Source: Megalobrama amblycephala (taxonomy: Eukaryota; Chordata; Actinopteri; Cypriniformes; Xenocyprididae). From it: a stretch of 64,000 bases of DNA. The stretch lies in NCBI RefSeq assembly GCF_018812025.1, contig NC_063045.1, forward strand, positions 51,610,079-51,674,078, given 5' to 3'. The translations under genes were made by a program, and so were the position numbers. Below, piece after piece: positions 12,280-24,865 of this stretch (position 1 is its first letter; the number at the start of each line of letters is the position of its first letter). A model generated the notes under the pieces. The model was not told the origin of the DNA. It saw nothing but the letters and a program-made list of their open reading frames with translations, and made no database searches.

Positions 12280-12660
12280 ATGTTTTACGCATTTTGTACA
12301 TGCGGTCTAGCCAGGCCTCCCACTTTTTGTTTCATGCCTCTCTCTGATGTCCATTTTGCTTCCTCTCTTAGTCTCCTGAGGGTACAAGCTGCTCAACAAA
12401 CCTCTCGAATGAGGCTTATCCTCCTCAAACCCACCTACCCCTCAGGACCCCAGCCTGCTGAAGTTTGGGGGCAATTATAGGGGAAGTAAGAGGCTTTTTT
12501 ATTAGTTAAACAAATGAAGAGACTGGCTGGTAGGGCTCCATCACCCGCTGACATCCTCCAGGTAAAGACTGAGACCTGCCATGGCTCTTCCCTCAGATCT
12601 CTCACACTGAAGCTATTAGGACCCCGCACTGAGGCCAAGAGCTAACGACGTTCAGAGGAA
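12280..12660. other. Unique moderately GC-rich block, possible regulatory DNA
   Basis: Open frames exist on both strands (12,280-12,480 plus; 12,435-12,638 minus), but neither resembles a known domain or has flanking splice sites. It might be conserved non-coding sequence. Confidence 0.25.
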
Positions 12661-14050
12661 ATGACAGGCTTATAATGATATTTCTTACAGATCTGAGGAA
12701 CTGTTTTATTGAAGACTGCTTTACTGCAAGAGGACAAGAAAAATTCAGGGTAAAATTTGGTTCGGAGGTCAGAAATCTCTGAATGACTGACTGCAGATGT
12801 GTCAAGCACCTAAGGCAGATGAAAATGATTTCAGAACCAATTTACAGGTCAATGACATATAACAGTGTCCATGATAAAGATAAGAAAAAAATCTCAAATC
12901 TCATCTCAAAGTCTCATATGGGTTTTAAAAACATTCATACAAAAATTCAGTTAAATGACCATTTCAAATATATGTTAGTATACACATTTTCAATATTGTT
13001 TTAAGTGCATTTACAAGGGGAAAAATGTATTTAATTTATAAATATAATTTACGATATTTGAATATTTGAAGTTGCACCATATGAGATTTTACAACCTGAA
13101 CTAACCATGCATTGTCATAAAAGCTCAAATTATCTATTTTGACAAAGTCATACAAAGTTCTGTCATGAAATTCTAGATGTCACAAGCTGATAGGTCCTTA
13201 ACTCAATCTGCTTGCAATCGCATCACCCTCTATAGGGCACAGCTGATTGGTTCCAGCTTTATCAGTAGCCAGTGAACTCGCTGCTCAGCCTACAAATACT
13301 TGGTCAGCATTTGAAACCCTCCACCTTCCCCAGCTCCACCTGTATAGATCTGCTATGGCTAATTCATGTATGCTATATTATACAACAGCAGTATGTCTTA
13401 CTTGTTCACAGCAGTGTGTATTGGCAGTAGCAAGTCCCATACTTGATCTGAATCAGCAGCAGGAGCATTAATAGCAGCTATTCAGCTAAGACTAAACAAA
13501 TCAACTTCATCATATGCATTACCATGCCAAAAACTCAGAGAGTTGTCATGACAGAAATTAGGTTATGCAAGGATCCTCTATATGACATAATTTCCTGTTT
13601 CCTGAACAGTTGTATCACCCTGACAACTTGGACTGCATCAAAATTAATATTCAATTCTCATCATCAAAGAAGTGCCTTTTTAATGAATTTTTAAATAAAT
13701 TAACAGACAGGAAAAAAAGCTCAAGCTCTTTAAGGGGCCATTCACATATTGCGTCTTTTGCATGCTCAAATTCATTATTTCAAATGTAGCCGCTCGACAT
13801 TTGAATTTGGCAGTTGATCACGTGATGCACTGAATGTTCCAATCACACCAGTGTGATCGTATGCTCCAGGGACCAGCCAAGACTGATCACACCGGTGTAA
13901 TCGCATGCGTCAAAGGGTTAATGAATTAATAGACAGGACTCAAAAAATGAGCTTTAATCCCCATTCACACCAAGGATGTTAACTATGCAAGAGTCCACTT
14001 CAACGGACAATAACTTTTGTTATAAGCATCCGCTGTTATGTCATCTGCTG
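12661..14050. other. AT-rich sequence with no supported gene
   Basis: No exon or RNA gene is recognised. At about 13,835-13,915 there is a repeat-like part with two near-identical strings, ATCACACCAGTGTGATCGTA and ATCACACCGGTGTAATCGCA. Each is itself a short palindrome. Confidence 0.4.
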
Positions 14051-14052
14051 CT

Positions 14053-14473
14053 TTAAAGGGTTAGTTCACACAAAAATGAAAATTCTGTCATTAATTACTC
14101 ATAATTATTCTGACGTAGAACCTGGAAGCGTTGAACGTAAACAACGTAGGAAAATGACACAGAAGAGAAGATATTGTTGAAGGTCGGTATTTTTGTTTTG
14201 TTTTTGCACACAAAAAGTATTCTCGTCACTTCATAAAATTAAGGTTGAACCACAGCAGTCACGTGGACTATTTTAACTATGTCTTTAGTACCTTTCAGAC
14301 CTTGAAAGTGGTGGTTAAATTGCTGTATATGGGGGATAAAAGACCCCTCGGATTTCATCAAAAATATCTTAATTTGTTTTCTGAAGATGAACGAAGGTCT
14401 TACGGGTGTGGAACGACATGAGGGTGAGTAATTAATGACAGAATTTTCATTTTTGGCTGAACTAACCCTTTAA
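14053..14473. mobile_element. TTAA-flanked MITE, copy 1
   Basis: It starts TTAAAGGGTTAGTTCACACA and ends GGCTGAACTAACCCTTTAA. The inner inverted-repeat parts are AATTCTGTCATTAATTACTC and GAGTAATTAATGACAGAATT. Related copies lie at 31.6, 37.8, 41.3, 49.4 and 53.0 kb. The TTAA target site fits Kolobok or piggyBac superfamilies. Confidence 0.88.
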
Positions 14474-14739
14474 ACATTTTTCAAATCTGTAGATTCTGAT
14501 GCTGTCAATGTTTTTAGTCAATCATCAGCTTGGAAAAAAATGACTCTGAAAGTTATTCCAACAATGTCGTTGTCATTAGGACTTTAGAATGATTATTAAA
14601 ACTTTACTGTTATTATCATCTTTGGTGTGAATTTTTGGTTAACTTTTTTTTTTAACTTCTCTTTTGTTAGTTTTAATTTGATAAATAGCATCGCATTTTT
14701 ACAACAAACAAACGCACACACAAAAGCTGACAAACTGAT

Positions 14740-15010
14740 TACAGAATAAGAACACAGCCAGGGTGAGTGCTGCATCCCCGAGGACCCCGTCGCCCTCCAA
14801 GCACAAAGCTTATTCCCAAACCCACTCTAACACAATGAAGAGAGCCTTGTAATTAGGTTCACATCTTTTCATTCACATAATCATCACACCCTTGTCACAA
14901 TTTGACGCACAATCAACTTTCTGAAGAGGCCTGAAGTGCACAGAGCCGACCTATGTGCTCCTGCATACACAAACAAGCTTATGTTTGCCAAACACAATTA
15001 AAAGTTTTCT
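14740..15010. promoter_or_regulatory. Candidate conserved non-coding element
   Basis: This unique block contains TTGTAATTAGG, ATTCACATAATCATCACACC and GACGCACAATCAAC, with no coding frame. It is offered as possible enhancer DNA from composition and motif content only. Confidence 0.3.
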
Positions 15011-15499
15011 TGAAACACATATTTTGTTTGCTCCCTCATCCGGTGTTATCTCTCAGTTTTTCGGGGGAACAGTAAAGCCGCCCTCTCTGGCCATTTTGAA
15101 ACACTTGGAAAAAGCTGCATTGCATTTCAGTCACGATGCTCTGTGTATTTCCTTTGTCCTCTATTTGTATCAATTTGCTCCTGTCTTACAAACAAAAGCA
15201 GTGCTGGAATACCAAATGTAGAGAAGGCTCTACTATATCCAACTCATTACTGGGATTCTTTTTTCTAATAAGAGGCTTTATTAAGGCCTTGCCCTTCATT
15301 TGCACTCCTTCCAATTCATATAAAAATATATATCACTCTTTTCTACAGTCAGATCAAATTTGGACTGTCCTTGAAGTGTCTGGTGAATTGGTGCTTCAAA
15401 ACACCGAACTGTCCTTCTCTCACCAGAAAAAAAATGATGTTTAGTTGGTTAAACTTACAACAGTACACAAAAAACAGCACGCAATTTGTATGTATGAGC

Positions 15500-16000
15500 A
15501 TGTCCACTCTGGAGATGAATGATAGGTGTTCGTATAAGGCATGAGGCCTTTAATTACCCGGTCGTTCTCGTGGGACACATTATTGAGGGGAATCCATGTG
15601 GTCTTTATTAGTGCATTTTAATATTTGGGGGGTTGATATGGCACTGTTTCCCTTACCAGAGGCACATTTGTCCTGCTTTAGGGGGCTTGTGGGGTATCAG
15701 TTGAATATGCATGGGCTGGTATGGACCGGTCCCCAAGAGCATCAACCAATGACAGTGTGATGGACGAGGATGCCTGGCATCATCCAGAGGGGGGATCAGA
15801 GAACAAAGAGCAGCCCAGACCCCCAGACTTTAACACGGCTAATGAAGGGGCCATGCTAATGAGGGACATGCCAACACTGGGGAAAAGAGTTCCAGAAGCA
15901 AGAGATGGAATTCTCTGACCCTTTCTAGAAGACGACATGGGAGAATTCCTGGAGATGAGATGAATACAGAATTAAGAACTCGGAAGACGACTTGGTGAAG
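15500..16000. promoter_or_regulatory. Candidate conserved non-coding element
   Basis: This unique block has CCTTTAATTACCCGG, GGACACATTATTGAGGGG, GGCTAATGAAGGGGCC and ATGCTAATGAGGG, the densest set of homeodomain-like sites in the upstream half. The small plus-strand frame at 15,721-15,918 has no recognisable domain and I consider it incidental. Confidence 0.35.
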
Positions 16001-16501
16001 GGTTTTGACAAGATTGTAAAAAGTTTACCTATGAGCGAAGTTGACCATGCAGTACAAGTCAAGAGTGAAGTTTGAAAGTTACGCATTATCTACAGATGTT
16101 TCAGAAAGTGTTGTTAGTGGTGGCGTGTGATGAGTCTCTAGGATATTAATCAGCTGATTGTGAATTCAATACAAATATCACCTTTGTTGCTGAAAGACAT
16201 CTAGATTCTTTTTTTTCTCTCGCTCTATAGTTCTCATTCAGCCTCCAACCCACACACACACACACACACACTCAATAAGCATATACCCAGAAATAATGCA
16301 TTCTCTGGAGCATTGGATTCAAATTGGGATCCGGGGACCCACAAGGGGCCAACAATGCAGTAAACTAATCAGAAGTGTCAGTAAAGACAATTATAATGTT
16401 ACAAAGGATTTCTATTTCAAATAAATGTTTTTATCAAAGAATCCTGAACAAACATATGATGGTTTCCACAAAAATATTAAGCAGCACAAGTGTATTCAAC
16501 A

Positions 16502-17353
16502 TAGGGCTGGATGATTAATCGAAAAGTAATCGAAACCGAAATTCAGAACCTCTAACCGACGTAATTTTCCCATGTCGGTTATTTCGGTTTTTTAATCCTG
16601 TTAATACTTCCCCCTTAAAAACATAACTGCGTGTGTAGCCACGTGACTCCGCCCCGTCAGTCAGTGGCATAAAAGCAAAACACGGAGGTGAACGCCGGTT
16701 CAACACATAGTGATGGCGCGCGAGCGGTGAGCCTTCGCCTTGCGCCTTGCGTCTTCACTAAACTTTGTCAGTTGTATTTGTTTTATGGTTTGGACATTCG
16801 AGCGATTAGACGATCGGATGTGTATTATTATATCGAGCTACCGCGATATATATACATATATCTATGCCGCACTCGCGCAGCTGCATGTGGCACGAACACT
16901 CACACAAACAGCTGGGCAAAACGTGAAGATCGCGCGCACACAGAGGAACGCAGAAACTTGTTGTCAGCTCTGTCCTGTGATTTATCACTGAAATAGCTTA
17001 GAAACTTTAAAAAAAGAAAGTTATAGCATCTATTTTTTCTACTTTTGAAGGAACTATTTACAACCCACAGCTTCACAATTAATAGAGAGACGGTATGACT
17101 AACAACGAGAAATGTTACAAACCATAAATAAAATAGCCTAACTGCTGATAGTGAGCTATGATGTCAGATCACTCTTTCAACAGGGAAAAAAAAATCCCAC
17201 CTTAATAGTCAATCATAGGCTATTTACAGTACAAACCTTGTCAGTGAACTATGAGGGCAAAAAAAAAAAAAAAAAATCGTTCATTAATCGTAATCGAGGT
17301 AAAATGTTCAATTAATCGAGGTTTTGATTTTAGGCCATAATCGTCCAGCCCTA
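16502..17353. mobile_element. hAT-type MITE with perfect 8-bp target duplication
   Basis: The ends are TAGGGCTGGATGATTAATCG and CATAATCGTCCAGCCCTA, approximate inverted repeats. The flanks ATTCAACA at 16,494-16,501 and ATTCAACA at 17,354-17,361 are identical, the 8-bp duplication diagnostic of hAT transposition. The interior has a promoter-like GGCATAAAAGCAAAAC at about 16,667 and GC-rich sequence but no transposase. ORFs inside are not genes. Confidence 0.92.
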
Positions 17354-17384
17354 ATTCAACATTGATAATAATAAGAAATGTTTC

Positions 17385-17950
17385 TTAAAGGTGCTAAAGA
17401 GGATCTTTTCGTGAGGAGTTTTTGAAATGAGCGCATGCGTAAGAATTTCGAGGGAACGCCTCCCAAAACTCGTGGACGACTATTGGAACGCGAGTGTTTA
17501 CCACCGGCATTCGCCGTGTCATGTTAGTGGATTCATTAAGTCGGACTTACCACATGTAACTCATAATCTGCAGTTGTTATTCCTGTCTCCGGACAAAAAC
17601 ATTGCATGCGGCGCATGTGGAGTGTGGAAAGTTACTGGAGCGGGCAGCCGCGCTCGTCTCTCACAAGGAACGTCATGGCAGTGATTGACAAGCCAGAGGG
17701 CCAATCCGCGCATGTCTCTCACAAGGAACGTCACGGCAGTGATTGACAAGCCAGAGGGCCAATCGTTTACGCGATGATTGCGTAAATGATTGGCTGATGT
17801 TTTTAAGGCCCTACCTCGTGCACAGATGATGTATATTAACATTATTCCTTTCAGTACACCTAATAAATAGTCTTTTATCAGTTAGTAAAGACAGTTTCAA
17901 GTAATATTGCAAAAATGTATAAAACAAAACATCCTCTTTAGCACCTTTAA
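17385..17950. mobile_element. TTAA MITE with internal tandem duplication
   Basis: The ends are TTAAAGGTGCTAAAGAGGAT and ATCCTCTTTAGCACCTTTAA, a perfect 20-bp inverted repeat including the TTAA target. Internally, a 51-bp segment (17,656-17,706) recurs at 17,714-17,764 with one mismatch, period 58 bp. It holds GTGATTGACAAGCCAGAGGG and a CCAAT box. Confidence 0.92.
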
Positions 17951-18190
17951 GCACCAAATCAAGAGAATGATTTCTGAAAGATCATGGGACATTGAAGACT
18001 GGAGTAATGATTCTCTGAATGGAATTCAGCTTCGCCATCACAGGAATATATTACATTTGAAAATATATTAAAATAGAAAAGTTATTTTAATTTGTAATAA
18101 TTATTTACAATATTACTGTTTTTACTGTGTTTTTGATCACATAAATGCATCCTTGGTGAGCATAAGAGACTTATTTCCAAAAAAACAAAA

Positions 18191-19045
18191 CAAAAAAAAC
18201 GGTATATTAAAGAAATATGTTTAACAAGAAATATTAGTATTCTGCTTCCTAAACATCATTTTTATTGTACTGACAGTTTTTAACAGCAAGGAAAAAAAAT
18301 TCCTCAGTATAATGACAATAAAAATGGTAATATTTAATTTAGGAAACAATTATTTCATTTTATTGTTTTTGTAATATTTCTCACACATGGTTTTTAAATG
18401 TAAAAATATATCTGCTTTGATATTTTAGGCAGGAGGTCCCTCAAATATTGAGAGGTCCTTGGTTTCAAAATGTTTGAAAATCCCTACTCAAACAAATAGA
18501 CATGAATAGAAAGTCATTCCTCTAAATGGTGAACTGTGGTGGAAGTCTTGGAGAAACCTTCTGGGGGAAAAAAAAAATATATATTTTTGTTGCAGTTCCA
18601 CTTTGTGCCAGTAGTGGTGCAAGAGTGACAATGCAGCTTAAAGTCTCAGTTTCTCTCTACAATACCCACAATAACTAGCTAAACAAAAGGCTACCGCTTC
18701 ATCAACACTTAATAATGCAATCCATTGATGTTATGTCTAGATATGGCTGCTTTGCTTGCTAAATTATTCCAAACCAAACAAACATTGACTTTTCTAATCA
18801 ACAAAAGCACCATTATATCTGATGAATGCAATTAAATCCTTTTGAAATAGGGCCAGATTAGAATGTGAATGAGACCACAATGCCACACAAATGCTCCCTG
18901 ACTTTCCTTGCAAATGCTTTAACTACTTTATCTCCAAAAGAAACATGAAACCAAAATTGCCTAATCAATGTGAGTGAAATTGCCAACTGCCATCAATGCG
19001 AGTAATGCTTGTCTATCTATAATGTTCCACCATGACGCTATGATG
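18191..19045. other. AT-rich sequence with no recognised gene
   Basis: Poly-A and ATATATT runs at 18,190-18,420 may still belong to the preceding repeat. The rest shows no supported exon or RNA gene. Confidence 0.4.
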
Positions 19046-19745
19046 CACTGGGTGATTGCTAAGTAATGTTTTGAGTGGTTGCTAGGGTGTTGCTAAATGG
19101 TTACTAGTGTGTTCTGGGTGGTTGCTAGGACATTGCTAAGTGGTTAATAGGATGTTCTGGTGGTTTCTATGTGTTTTTTTTTTACTGACTAGTCAGAGCC
19201 CACCAATAAGTCTCTATGTTATTCTGGTCTTATTTCAATGCAAGTCTATGGGATTTTTCACTATGTTCTTGGTTGCGTGATGCTAAGTGGTTACTAGAGT
19301 GTTCTGGGTAGTTTCTAGGTTGTCGTTAAGTGGTTACTAGGATGTTCAGGGTGGTTGTTAGGTGGTTTTTTACTGCCTAGTCAGAGACCATCTATAGGTC
19401 TCTATGTTATTCTGGTCTTATTTCAATGCAAGTCTATGGGTTTTTTCACTGGGGTGTTGTTGGTGGGTTGCTAGGGTGTTGCTAGTAGTTACTAGGGAGT
19501 TCTGGGTGGTTCTTATTGTGTTGCCAAGTGGTTACTAGAGTGTTTTGAGTGGTTGTTAGGGTGTTGCTAAGTGGTTACTAGAGTGTTCTGTGCGGCTTCT
19601 AGAACGTTGCTAAGTGGTTACTAGGATGTTCTGGGTGGTTGCTAGGTGGTTTCTTACTGCTAAAAGTCAAAAGAGCCCACCTATAAGTCTCTTTGTTATT
19701 CTGGTCCTATTTCAATGTAAGGCTATGGGATTTTTTGACTTGTGC
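19046..19745. repeat. Degenerate minisatellite with higher-order repeats
   Basis: About 40-bp units built from GTTGCTAAGTGGTTACTAGG and TGTTCTGGGTGGTTGCTAGG repeat many times. They are interrupted three times by a longer spacer containing AAGTCTCTATGTTATTCTGG and TTTCAATGCAAGTCTATGGG (near 19,210, 19,395 and 19,690). The spacing gives a second-order period of about 190-290 bp. It is non-coding. Confidence 0.9.
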
Positions 19746-19899
19746 TCACCAAAATCCTAAAAAAAACACCTTTCCTTTTCAAGCTGCAATTCTACTTAAA
19801 TAGAAATAGTGATGCATGACTTATAAAACACAAAAAAACTACCGCATAACAAAGAAACATTAGGCTGCTATGTAATGTTTACAGTAAATGTTTATAGTC

Positions 19900-20200
19900 T
19901 GAAGGGTCATTAGTGCATGCCGTTAATCAAAGGCAGAAGGAAAGGAAGAGCCCCGGTGGGCCCCGCTGCAGCCCCTCTGTTTCCAGCCCCTTTTAATTAG
20001 ACTCACAGCAGGGACACCTTACCCACACACGTGCCTCTCTGTCTCGCTCCCTCCATCACTCTATCATCCGCTCATCCCCTCCACCCAGTGTATGAGTTAC
20101 TGTCTGTGAGCCCCAGTGGGGCCAGAACATAATCATAGTCATGTGCTCAAAAGACCATTTCCCTGCCTCGGTCTGTCAGTAACCAATATTAAATAAGAAA
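19900..20200. promoter_or_regulatory. Candidate conserved non-coding element
   Basis: This unique GC-richer block contains CATGCCGTTAATCAAAGGC, CCCCTTTTAATTAGACTCAC and GAACATAATCATAGTC, with no open frame of note. Possible enhancer by composition only. Confidence 0.3.
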
Positions 20201-21930
20201 AAGTGTGACTAAGAGTCTGAACTTCATCCAATAATAAAATGAACAGGATTATATGAAGATTTAAATAGTTTGTACAGGACTCAAAATGTGTCCTCTATGT
20301 GTTGAAAAACACTACTATGCAAAACCTAAAGAATACCTGTCTGTTTTAGGATAAAAGGATGCTTATTACCAAAGGGGAGGATTGGAAGTGTTGCTGGCCA
20401 TCTGCCCAGTCCCCTGCGCGCTGACATTTGGCTGTAGACCTTTAACCCTGCTGGAAAATGTCATGCCACAGAGTTTTCACCCCAGGACAACGACCCCTCA
20501 ACCCCTGAAGCAGAATGACACCGCAATACAATACGATTCATTAATTATGATTTTCAAGAAGACAATGGGCCACTTTTAATATCTTAAAAGTATCTAAACT
20601 CCAGAAAACCTCAAATGAGCTCATTTTCTCCTAGACAAAAGCAAAACTAAATGGCAACTTTTGCTAATGACTGTTATTCTGAGAAAAATCCATTACTCTC
20701 ACAAAAGTCTCAAAAAAGTTACAAAAAGATCTCAATGTCTTAAACTGTGCTCACATTTGCCAACAAACTAAAGATTTCAATCAAAAGTCAAACAATTTCA
20801 ACATGAGCTCAAACATTTCTCATCAAATTCATCCTAGATCAAATGATCAGCACTATGCTATCTACTAGACCAATAAATGATAAATGATACATTTTCTAAC
20901 CCTATGAAAAATGTATATTCATTTTAAATTGTGCTAAAGCTTATCATTTACCAGTGTTATTAAATTATACGTTTTTAAAAATTAACTTTAAGTGACCATT
21001 AAATTAATGTGAAAGACATGTAAAAAAAAAAAAAGAGCATATTCAGTATCATCCAATAAGTATAAATGTCTCTCAGCCTACAACCAATACGATATTGTGT
21101 GTCCCTACTATCGACATTAATTTTACAACTTACTGAATGGCAAAAATGGTATAATCTCTCTTCACTGTATTTGAGACAAAGTTGTTAGAAGATACATAAC
21201 TCATCTATGTCTCCTGAGCTTTGAAAGAGCAACCTAAGAACAATAACATTATCCTCTAGGTTAAGATTGGTTCTGGATCAAAGACTTTATTAAGGCTCAA
21301 CTGAATGTCTCTTGATGTAAACTTCAGCTATAGTATCTCCGCCCATGTATCAGGCCTAGTAATAAAGAAATCCTAACTGCCTTAACTGCAGACAGAAACT
21401 GAACGCCCTCAGCAGGGAGAGATAAGACACATTCACCGCGTATCCTCTTAAGCTTCGATTGTGGTTATCAATCAAGAGCGAACAAAGTCAGGGGACAGCA
21501 AGTGAGCCAATTTCCACATGCAGAGCGTTCTCATTATGAGGCAGCTGAAAGGTGTCGACTGAATGAATCACCGTGCAGAGATTTAGAAGGCCAATGTCTG
21601 ACACGGCATGCTGTGATGGATTTCATATGCCTCAATCACACGCTGCAGCCTCAGTGGAAAATTCTGAGGTCGAAATTCTTATTGAAAATGACAACCTGTG
21701 CTTGTGTATTTGGATTTCATGCAAACTTGACTTACTGTTTGTCAAGCACATGTGGAAGTGAACTGAATCAGTCCTGTAAAGAGGTTCATTCTATAGAACA
21801 ACCCTGGGCCGTAACCACAAATAATTAGAAATGACCAAATTGTCCCCCTTAATATTTGATATTTTTGATGTTGCTGCACTCCATTACACACCACTTTGTT
21901 TGTTGTTTTAAAAGTTACATTTTTAGGCTG
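20201..21930. other. Unique AT-rich sequence, no supported gene
   Basis: A GC-richer patch at about 20,370-20,520 and another at about 21,340-21,660 could be conserved non-coding DNA. The plus frame at 21,502-21,828 has no recognisable domain. No RNA gene is seen. Confidence 0.35.
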
Positions 21931-21934
21931 GCCT

Positions 21935-22560
21935 CACATCGTGTCCTAACCAGCCGCGGCAAGCGGTAAAAGGTATCTTTTCCATGTTAATCTGAGTTTT
22001 TGTCCTAACCAGCCATGACGGCGACACGCAAATATTCTATTTTAGAAACGGTTTCTATTTCCCTGCGACGTCGCAGCTAGAACAGCAACACAAAGTATGG
22101 CAATGATAATATCAGGTACTGTTTTTGTGCTTTATTTAATGTTAAAAGTGTCTAACGTGAGTTTGAATATCATTCTGTGTTCCCAGCTTTTTAGCTGTAA
22201 TGAAAACAACAATGGCTAATTCACCTCAGATCTTGAAAATAAATAAATGGGCACAAGAACGTTCAAACTGTCAACTCAGTGTGAACACACAAGTGTATTC
22301 TATGACAAAGATTGGTTCAGTCACTCCGTATGTACTTTAAATAATGTTTAAATTGTGTAATATTTATGAATTTTACTAAGTACTTGCCCATTTCTTTGTG
22401 TCCGCTGGGCTCTTACTGAGAGAGCCCACCCACACTCTCTTCTGATTGGCTGTGGTTTTTGATTGATTTTATCACTTCTCATTTTCGCGTCGCGTCTAGT
22501 GTGGACAGTCAAATTGCTGGAATCTTATGACATTGTGTCTGGTTAGGACACGGTGTTGGT
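21935..22560. mobile_element. MITE with GTGTCCTAACCAGC termini
   Basis: The left end CATCGTGTCCTAACCAGC and the right end GTCTGGTTAGGACACGGTG are inverted repeats. A second copy of GTCCTAACCAGCC lies 60 bp inside the left end. No transposase is visible. Confidence 0.78.
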
Positions 22561-22797
22561 GACAGCGTTTGTCAATGTCAAAATGATTGATATGGCCAAT
22601 CAAATCAAAGAAGGCAGACCTTACTGTTCACAGAAGATGAGTGCAAATTCCAACGCAACACTCATTTTAACAGTGAAAGAGTGCACTGTAAGATATAAGT
22701 AGCTAAACATTTAATATTTGACAACTGTTTTTCTGATAGAATCTACCGACAGAAATATGATGCAAACTACTCAACATTTTTATCAAATTTCTAGGCC

Positions 22798-23480
22798 TGC
22801 CTCCTGATATTTAACTAATCGTTAGTCGACTAGAAGAGGCGTAGTCGACCAAAAATGTTATTAGTCAGTTAGTCACAGAAAAAAAAAACAGTTTGTGATA
22901 GGTCGATATGTTAACGACGGGTCCTTGTGGTAATTACAGTATGTCGGGCAGAAAATCCAAATGTTCGCCTATCATTCATCGAACTCAAATATTTATTATC
23001 ATTTGAAGCATGTAAGTAGTAGCAACTTTACATGGCTGCTCACTCTAACATTAACCTAGATAAATGTGTGCTATTATTAGGCGCATATCCAAGTGTTTTA
23101 AGTATTAGCGTTTACTGCAAGACATGAGGGTGCCAGCGCGATCCTAAAATACAGTCATTTTTGGTCATACAAATAAGAATAATACATCATTCGAAAGGTC
23201 TACTTTCATTTGTGTATACTCAAAATAACAAGAAGATGTTGTGCCTTTATAAAATAATCAGGATATGGTTTTCTGCCATCTCGGTCTCTTTGAAATTGAG
23301 TGCATCAAAAAAAATCTCACTGTATACTTGCTTCGCAGAGATGAGAAATATTTCTATAGAAAGCTTGAAATGTCAACCAACTGTCAACCAATTCAAGTAA
23401 ATATTCTGATTATGTAATCCTAACTAAATGTGATGAGACAATAAATGTTTAGCATTTTTGGCATATTAGACATATGCATA
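22798..23480. mobile_element. hAT-like MITE and adjoining repeat, copy A
   Basis: It starts TAATCGTTAGTCGACTAGAA. TCCAAATGTTCGCCTATCAT, TTTGAAGCATGTAAGTAGTA and TAACCTAGATAAATGTGTGC align with the element at about 53,990-54,480. From about 23,110 the sequence switches to a second recognised cyprinid repeat (GGTCATACAAATAAGAATAA), so at least two families abut. Confidence 0.7.
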
Positions 23481-23849
23481 AGAGTAAATGTGTGCATAAA
23501 ATATTATTTGAAAATAGTTTAAACATTACCTCATAACTACAATTAGACCTTGAACTTGTTTTACCATTCTTATTATAAATAAAAAAGACCATTACCAATA
23601 ACCCCAATAACAATTATGTGTTTAGTTATTTATTCAATATTTATTCAAAATTATGGCAGAATGTGCATTGTTATTGTCCGGTATCGATTATAAAACCGAT
23701 ACAATTACCTCAAAACTGCCAATTTTCTATGATTAATTAGCCTGGCTTATTGCTGCTTACAAATAAATGAAGTTATATGGCCAAAGAAGCTGCAATCTGC
23801 TTGCATGCCTTGTCAAAGCTGCCATGTGTTCTGCAGACCCTGTTATAAT

Positions 23850-24200
23850 GAGCGGTGACCGAGGCATGTGAGTTATCAGTGGTCAGTGCAGCTGCCGGGG
23901 GTAATGGTGTATTGAACGACGGACAGTGCTGGGGTCAGGGGCCGGACCGCATAGATCCATTCGAAGGATGCAGCTGCCCCACACCTGGGCCACAGAGGAC
24001 CAGAGAACTGCCCATCCTCAGCCATCCTCCTGCCCACACCACCATCAGGCCAGTTCATCACTCACTAACCTCATCAATACAAACCGGAGTCGAATACTCA
24101 ATCAACTCATATATCAAACTCATCGCTATGTTGATGCCTTTATTGACTCCCTTCACAGTTACTCATTCTGACTGGGAGTTATCAGCGCTGACTGTGCATT
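23850..24200. promoter_or_regulatory. Candidate conserved non-coding element
   Basis: This unique, GC-richer block has three overlapping open frames but no domain in any of them. Overlapping frames on both strands reflect base composition rather than coding. Possible regulatory DNA. Confidence 0.25.
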
Positions 24201-24865
24201 AAAGAGAGCAAAATAAATCATCATAAAAGTGGATATGCTTCACTAAGTGCTCAGTTGGGCTTCAAAACCTTTGAAACAAATTTAAAAATGTTTTGTTTGC
24301 TTTAGAGTCCTTAATTTGCTTTTATGAGACTACTTGTGCATGTGCATGAAAAGCTGTCTTGTAAATCCTTCAGCTTTTGAAGTGCTGGTCATACAAAAAT
24401 CAATGGAAATGAAGTGATTTTCTCCTTAATGTTTTTGCTCCATCTTATTATATTTGCAAATGAAGAGGTCCATGGAGGTGAGGGGATAAAGGGATAATGA
24501 GGGCAGTAGCAACCATCCCTGACCCCTCACACAACACTTGAACAACATTTCTAAAGAAAAACACAACTGTATCTGTTTAAAGGACTGCTGAAGGTTTCTT
24601 ATTTTATTAGTCCACTTCTATGTTCTGCTTGTGATTGTAGCACAAATACATAGGAATATCTGCTTCTTTAGTGTGTAATGCTGCTGTTTGAGCATGAAAA
24701 AGGACTGCAAAGTTACAAAGCACAAAATCCAATCCAAAGTTATTCTCTGTATCAGCAAACACATTGAACTGCCTTCATCTGAACAATATAACACTATTTA
24801 CTTTATAGAGCTTCTTTACAGAAGAATTGTATGGAAGCTTGTTTCTGCACCTAAACAAAAAAAAA
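24201..24865. other. Unique sequence with no recognised gene
   Basis: It contains no clear exon, repeat family or RNA gene. Confidence 0.35.

Larger units (their letters stand above)
16380..18190. mobile_element. Dispersed repeat interrupted by two nested MITEs
   Basis: Outer pieces contain GGTTTCCACAAAAATATTAA, AACATTGATAATAATAAGAA, ATTGAAGACTGGAGTAATGA and CATCCTTGGTGAGCATAAGA. The first three recur in near-identical form in msantd2 intron 2 (about 38,390-38,570), proving a dispersed family. Here it is split by a hAT-type MITE (16,502-17,353) and a TTAA MITE (about 17,385-17,950). Removing both restores collinearity with the intron-2 copy. Confidence 0.82.

Noticed and set aside
16688..16996. 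Overlapping ORFs of 60-102 codons
   Set aside because: They lie wholly inside a hAT MITE with defined ends and show no transposase motifs.
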